Part shown: positions 6,995-9,977 of the stretch, piece by piece
How positions within the stretch are numbered: position 1 is the first letter of the stretch
Layout: each line of letters opens with the position of its first letter
Origin: Flavobacteriales bacterium
Lineage (GTDB): Bacteria > Bacteroidota > Bacteroidia > Flavobacteriales_D > Sanyastnellaceae
NCBI GenBank assembly: GCA_015660615.1
Contig: DQKQ01000269.1
Span: 1 to 9,977, forward strand
DNA: 9,977 bases
Direction: 5' to 3'
Translations under genes and position numbers: made by a program
Notes under the pieces: generated by a model
What the model saw: only the letters and a program-made list of their open reading frames with translations
The model's database searches: none
Told to the model about the DNA's origin: nothing

Positions 6995-8572
6995 ATGAAT
7001 AATTTTTGTAAGATTTTAGCTGTGTCGACGTGTTTTATTTCGATGAATTTTACAACTGTAAATGCCCAGTTTACGGGCTATACAGTTGAATTAGACACAA
7101 TGTTTTTAGAGGAAGGAAGCGACTTAGAATTCTTTGGCACATATCGTGTTTACGCTAACTTTACAAATCAGAACGACGCAATTAGCGCTTTATTTTCAGA
7201 TGTAGCAGCTCTCGATACTCCACCCATGTTTATAGATGCACCGTGTGGATGCCATAATCCAGTTAGCGGAAGCGCTATAATGGACGCTACAAATACATCA
7301 GTTTTTTGGACCACCTTTCCAGACTGGGAATTCGACACTTATTGGACAATAGGAATGACAAGTGGTGACGCTGTTGGTTTACTACCCCAGTTTATAGGAA
7401 TGCCTGGTGGGGATGAAATTTGCTCCACATCCACGAATGACGGAACAGTTTATGTTCTAGGAATTCCTCCAAATGCCATAGCTGGAGTTGAGTTACGTGT
7501 TTTAATTGCTCAAGTAACAACTTGTGGAGATTGGTCCCTTCAGACATGTATTCAAACGTTTATTAATGCTGACCAAACTAATTTAGATCAATCATGTCCA
7601 AACCTTTTGGAGGTTGCCCATCCTTATATAGATGGTGAATGTGTTAACGATTCTGACGGTGATGGAGTTTGTGATGAATTTGAAATACCAGGGTGTTCGG
7701 AGCCAGAAGCATGTAACTACGAACCAAATGCGACAGACGATAGTATGGATTGTGATTACACATGTTATGGCTGTATAGACGAAGGGGCATGTAATTACAA
7801 TTCTATCGCAACTGTTGATGATGGAACCTGTGATTATTTAAGTTGTGCTGGATGTATGAACTCTATGGCATGCAACTTTGACGTTGATGCCACAATTGAG
7901 GATTCAACTTGCATATTACCTGGGGACCCTTGTGATGATGGCTATGAGAATTCTATAAACGATGAGATACAGCCATCCTGCGAATGTCAAGGTATTGGTT
8001 GTAATGATCCCGATGCATGTAACTACGAACCCAATGCAATTCCCAATGCATCGTTATGTAACTACATAACTCTGTTTGCAATATCTGGGGAAGGGAATCC
8101 CACGGCAAACATGCTATTTTCCTACTCTTACCCGAATACTTCTGGAAGCACCTATGATTGGGTAAGTACCAGTGGAGATGTCACAGATGGAGAGGGAACT
8201 TCAGACGTTAATGTATCATGGTGGGGAGGAGGAGCAGGATTTTTATGTGTCACTGAAACTAACAGTGGAGGATGTTCAGGCGAGGAGGTTTGTTTCTCAG
8301 TAAATATATCTGCGGTTTCTATTGATGAACTTGAAAATGGAGATTTTGAGGTTTTCCCATCTCCCGCTTCAACCAACGTGAATATTGTTATTCAAAATGG
8401 TGTGCAATCAGGCGAACTCTTTATTAGAGACAATTCAGGCAGACTTGTCCGCAGATGCTCTTTACAAAACGAAACAACAATAAATGTGAGTGACCTTCCG
8501 AGAGGGGCTTACTTATTTCAGTTAAACTTACAAGCTGAGCAACCGTCATATAGAAGAGTTATCCTGAATTAA
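6995..8572 (+). CDS. Secreted Cys-rich repeat protein with type IX sorting domain
   Basis: The 525-residue product is predicted to be exported by Sec and then by the type IX system to the cell surface or outside. Parts in order: signal peptide at about 1-24, with likely cleavage after VNA before QFTGY; an unassigned N-terminal region (25-205), Trp- and Gly-rich; a Ca-binding, thrombospondin-3-like DSDGDGVCDEFE segment (219-230); four 21-residue Cys repeats (233-355); a PKD-like domain at about 364-438 (YDWVSTSGDVTDGEGTSD and TETNSGGCSGE); and a type A sorting domain at about 444-525. The last contains FEVFPSPASTNVNI, GELFIRDNSGRLV and LPRGAYLFQL, ending in RRVILN. Purine-rich AAAGATGGA before the ATG may aid initiation. 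The function is unknown; adhesion, matrix binding or scaffolding are guesses. The start is 69 bp after the aminopeptidase stop, with no clear promoter between them. Confidence 0.85.
   Translation: MNNFCKILAVSTCFISMNFTTVNAQFTGYTVELDTMFLEEGSDLEFFGTYRVYANFTNQNDAISALFSDVAALDTPPMFIDAPCGCHNPVSGSAIMDATNTSVFWTTFPDWEFDTYWTIGMTSGDAVGLLPQFIGMPGGDEICSTSTNDGTVYVLGIPPNAIAGVELRVLIAQVTTCGDWSLQTCIQTFINADQTNLDQSCPNLLEVAHPYIDGECVNDSDGDGVCDEFEIPGCSEPEACNYEPNATDDSMDCDYTCYGCIDEGACNYNSIATVDDGTCDYLSCAGCMNSMACNFDVDATIEDSTCILPGDPCDDGYENSINDEIQPSCECQGIGCNDPDACNYEPNAIPNASLCNYITLFAISGEGNPTANMLFSYSYPNTSGSTYDWVSTSGDVTDGEGTSDVNVSWWGGGAGFLCVTETNSGGCSGEEVCFSVNISAVSIDELENGDFEVFPSPASTNVNIVIQNGVQSGELFIRDNSGRLVRRCSLQNETTINVSDLPRGAYLFQLNLQAEQPSYRRVILN
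7691..8059 (+). repeat. Four 21-residue Cys repeats, GC-x4-ACN[YF]-x3-A-x6-C
   Basis: Within the secreted protein, four units of exactly 21 residues share the pattern GC-x4-ACN(Y/F)-x3-A-x6-C. They lie at residues 233-253, 259-279, 286-306 and 335-355 (bases 7691-7753, 7769-7831, 7850-7912 and 7997-8059). Linkers are 5, 6 and 28 residues. Each unit has three Cys, and linkers add more (Cys257, Cys284, Cys313, Cys329, Cys331), so disulfide bonds after export are likely. Units 1 and 4 share ACNYEPNA. I recall GCTDPxACNY-type repeats as common in surface proteins of marine Bacteroidota. The units are well diverged at the DNA level, so this is an old repeat, not a recent tandem expansion. Confidence 0.85.
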
Positions 8573-8599
8573 TTTTTACGATATGAAAAAGACTTGAGC

Positions 8600-8625
8600 G
8601 TTATCAGTTGCTAATTTCTGATGAC
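8600..8625 (+). other. Small inverted repeat between the secreted protein and DUF1501 genes
   Basis: GTTATCAG (8600-8607) can pair with CTGATGAC (8618-8625), giving an 8-bp RNA stem with one G-U pair and a 10-base loop. It begins 27 bases after the stop of the type IX cargo gene. No T-run follows, so it is not a standard intrinsic terminator. It could be a weak 3'-end hairpin or an operator upstream of the DUF1501 promoter. Chance is also possible for a stem this short. Confidence 0.3.
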
Positions 8626-8634
8626 ACCTGAGTA

Positions 8635-8642
8635 TATAATTG
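8635..8642 (+). promoter_or_regulatory. Possible -7 box for the DUF1501 gene
   Basis: TATAATTG matches the Bacteroidota -7 consensus TAnnTTTG at all but one defined base. Its upstream partner is weak: a TTG at 8608-8610 leaves a 24-base spacer, slightly longer than usual. A transcript start 4-7 bases downstream would leave a leader of about 6-10 bases before the ATG at 8656. If real, the DUF1501 gene has its own promoter and is not simply read through from the secreted-protein gene. Confidence 0.3.
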
Positions 8643-8655
8643 AAAAGTGATCCAC

Positions 8656-9977
8656 ATGTCAGTAAAGAAGCCAACGAAGAGAAAAATTTCAAGAAGGAAA
8701 TTCATCGGCACAACAGGTTGTGCAGCTATGGGGTCTACTGCATTTCTTTCATCGTTTACCAGCTTAGGGATGATGAATTCACTCACTGCCCCATCTCGAC
8801 CGGATGATTATAAAGCGCTTGTGTGTATCCTTCTAGCAGGCGGGAATGACTCATACAATATGGTTGTCCCGACTTCGTCAGAGCCATACGACGTTTACTC
8901 GGCTTCGAGATCTAATTTGGCCTTACCCTCTGGAGATCTTATCCCGCTTAATTATACAGATCCTGACGGGATACACTATGGCCTACACCCAGCTATGCCA
9001 GAAGTAGCTAATTTATTTAACTCGGGCAATGCGGCTGTAATTTCTAATGTTGGAACGCTGGTGGAGCCAGTTACAAAGACTCAAATCTTAGCAGGTACAG
9101 CACCACTGCCATTGGGGCTAAAATCTCACTCTGACCAATCTAGGCATTGGCAGACTTCAGTCCCACAGTCGAGAATGGCAAATGGTTGGGGAGCTAAGGT
9201 TGCAGATATCCTTGCATCGGGAAATACGAACCAAGATTTGTCTATGAATATCTCTCTCGCGGGCACAAACTTTTGGCAAGCAGGAAATAAAACTGATGAG
9301 TTTACTCTCTCAAATCTACACGACGTTTTTACTGCCGCTATAGATACCCTTACACCTCTCACGACAGAATTCGCGGACACAGATATTTCTAATCAGATGA
9401 AAAGGGTCGCTCAGAGTATCGCTGTATCGGGCAACTTAGGAATGGAAAGGCAAACATATTACGTCAAACTTAGTGGGTTTGACACACACGAGGAGCTACT
9501 CAACAACCACGATAATTTACTTTCTCTTTTAAGTGGCGCAATAGGGTCCTTTTATGAGGCGATGGATGAATTAGGAACAGCAGAAAAGGTGACGACCTTC
9601 ACAATCTCCGACTTCGCAAGAACAATTACCTCTAACGGAAGTGGAACTGATCATGCTTGGGGTGGACACTCATTGGTTTTCGGAGGGGATGTAAATGGCA
9701 GTCAGATCTACGGAAAAGTTCCTTCTCTAGACCTTCAAGGAGATCGTGTTGTGGAGAAAAATGTCGTAATCCCCGAAATTTCCACTGACTCATATTTCGC
9801 CGAACTCACCATGTGGTTGGGTGTACCGACATCTTCTTTAGCAGATATTTTCCCCAACTTAGGGAACTTTTATACTCCTGGCACGGACAACCCTATCGGA
9901 TTTATGAATATGTCATCGCAAGATCTTACGACCCAAAACAAGACATTAGATTTCACACGCCTGTCCGAACACAGTTA
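8656..9977 (+). CDS. DUF1501 family protein, twin-arginine signal (partial, runs off right edge)
   Basis: The frame is open from the ATG at 8656 to the window end: 440 codons plus two bases, no stop, so the C-terminus is missing. The N-terminus has a twin-arginine motif (SRRKFI, Arg13-Arg14), followed by a hydrophobic stretch, predicting export of a folded protein by Tat. The rest fits DUF1501, a family related to alkaline phosphatases and sulfatases: LAGGNDSYNMVVP (Asp65), GLHPAMPEV, KSHSDQSRHWQ (His158, Asp160), LSGFDTHEEL (Asp276, His278), TISDFARTI (Asp319) and the signature GTDHAWGGHSLVFGG (Asp332, His333, His338). The domain seems to end near DIFPNLGNFY, after which about 30 more residues are visible as the start of a C-terminal extension. 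Enzyme activity and substrate are not established for the family as far as I know. In Bacteroidota such genes often accompany a DUF1800 gene. None is seen upstream here. Confidence 0.88.
   Translation, partial: MSVKKPTKRKISRRKFIGTTGCAAMGSTAFLSSFTSLGMMNSLTAPSRPDDYKALVCILLAGGNDSYNMVVPTSSEPYDVYSASRSNLALPSGDLIPLNYTDPDGIHYGLHPAMPEVANLFNSGNAAVISNVGTLVEPVTKTQILAGTAPLPLGLKSHSDQSRHWQTSVPQSRMANGWGAKVADILASGNTNQDLSMNISLAGTNFWQAGNKTDEFTLSNLHDVFTAAIDTLTPLTTEFADTDISNQMKRVAQSIAVSGNLGMERQTYYVKLSGFDTHEELLNNHDNLLSLLSGAIGSFYEAMDELGTAEKVTTFTISDFARTITSNGSGTDHAWGGHSLVFGGDVNGSQIYGKVPSLDLQGDRVVEKNVVIPEISTDSYFAELTMWLGVPTSSLADIFPNLGNFYTPGTDNPIGFMNMSSQDLTTQNKTLDFTRLSEHS

Noticed and set aside
7691..8059. Repeat block as a CRISPR array or recent tandem duplication
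   Set aside because: The repeats are coding, diverged in DNA sequence and unevenly spaced (linkers of 5, 6 and 28 residues). There are no identical direct repeats.
8604..8786. Small leftward open frame across the start of the DUF1501 gene
   Set aside because: It overlaps the promoter region and the Tat signal of a clear gene on the other strand and shows no recognisable motif. It is a shadow.
9126..9380. Leftward open frame inside the DUF1501 gene
   Set aside because: The plus-strand frame is continuous with conserved motifs on both sides of it. It is a shadow.

Overview
The window looks like an ordinary, densely coded chromosomal stretch of a Bacteroidota bacterium, most likely a marine member of the Flavobacteriales. 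Four things point there. There is a secreted protein with a C-terminal type IX secretion (Por) sorting domain and a PKD-like domain. The tryptophan 2,3-dioxygenase and M24B aminopeptidase sequences are of the Bacteroidota type. Start codons lack clear Shine-Dalgarno sequences. Two sites resemble the Bacteroidota -7 box (TAnnTTTG). Sampled base composition is about 39% GC in the sufE gene, but about 56% in a stretch of the sulfotransferase gene.

Layout, left to right. (1) Bases 1-191 are AT-rich and hold no gene I can support. (2) A rightward group at 192-2905 holds sufE (Fe-S cluster assembly), a Wzx/MOP-type polysaccharide flippase and a PAPS-dependent sulfotransferase with a GTG start. The last two are 8 bp apart and probably serve export and sulfation of a surface glycan. 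(3) A leftward three-gene operon at 5610-2932 holds a RidA-family protein resembling 2-aminomuconate deaminase, tryptophan 2,3-dioxygenase (kynA) and an M23 lipoprotein peptidase, with gaps of 3 and 12 bp. The first two belong to tryptophan/kynurenine catabolism. (4) Diverging from that operon, with only 25 bp between start codons, is a complete M24B Xaa-Pro aminopeptidase at 5636-6925. (5) At 6995-8572 is a secreted, cysteine-rich repeat protein with a type IX sorting tail. (6) From 8656 to the right edge runs a DUF1501 protein with a twin-arginine signal. It is open at the window end and cut off there.

I see no RNA gene, CRISPR array, insertion sequence, prophage or defence locus. The points most worth a second look are the Cys in place of the usual zinc-ligand His in the M23 peptidase, the placement of that peptidase in a tryptophan-catabolism operon, the 25-bp divergent start region that implies leaderless or near-leaderless transcripts, the compositional shift at the sulfotransferase, and the four 21-residue Cys repeats of the secreted protein. 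I do not find convincing evidence for a new biological system here.
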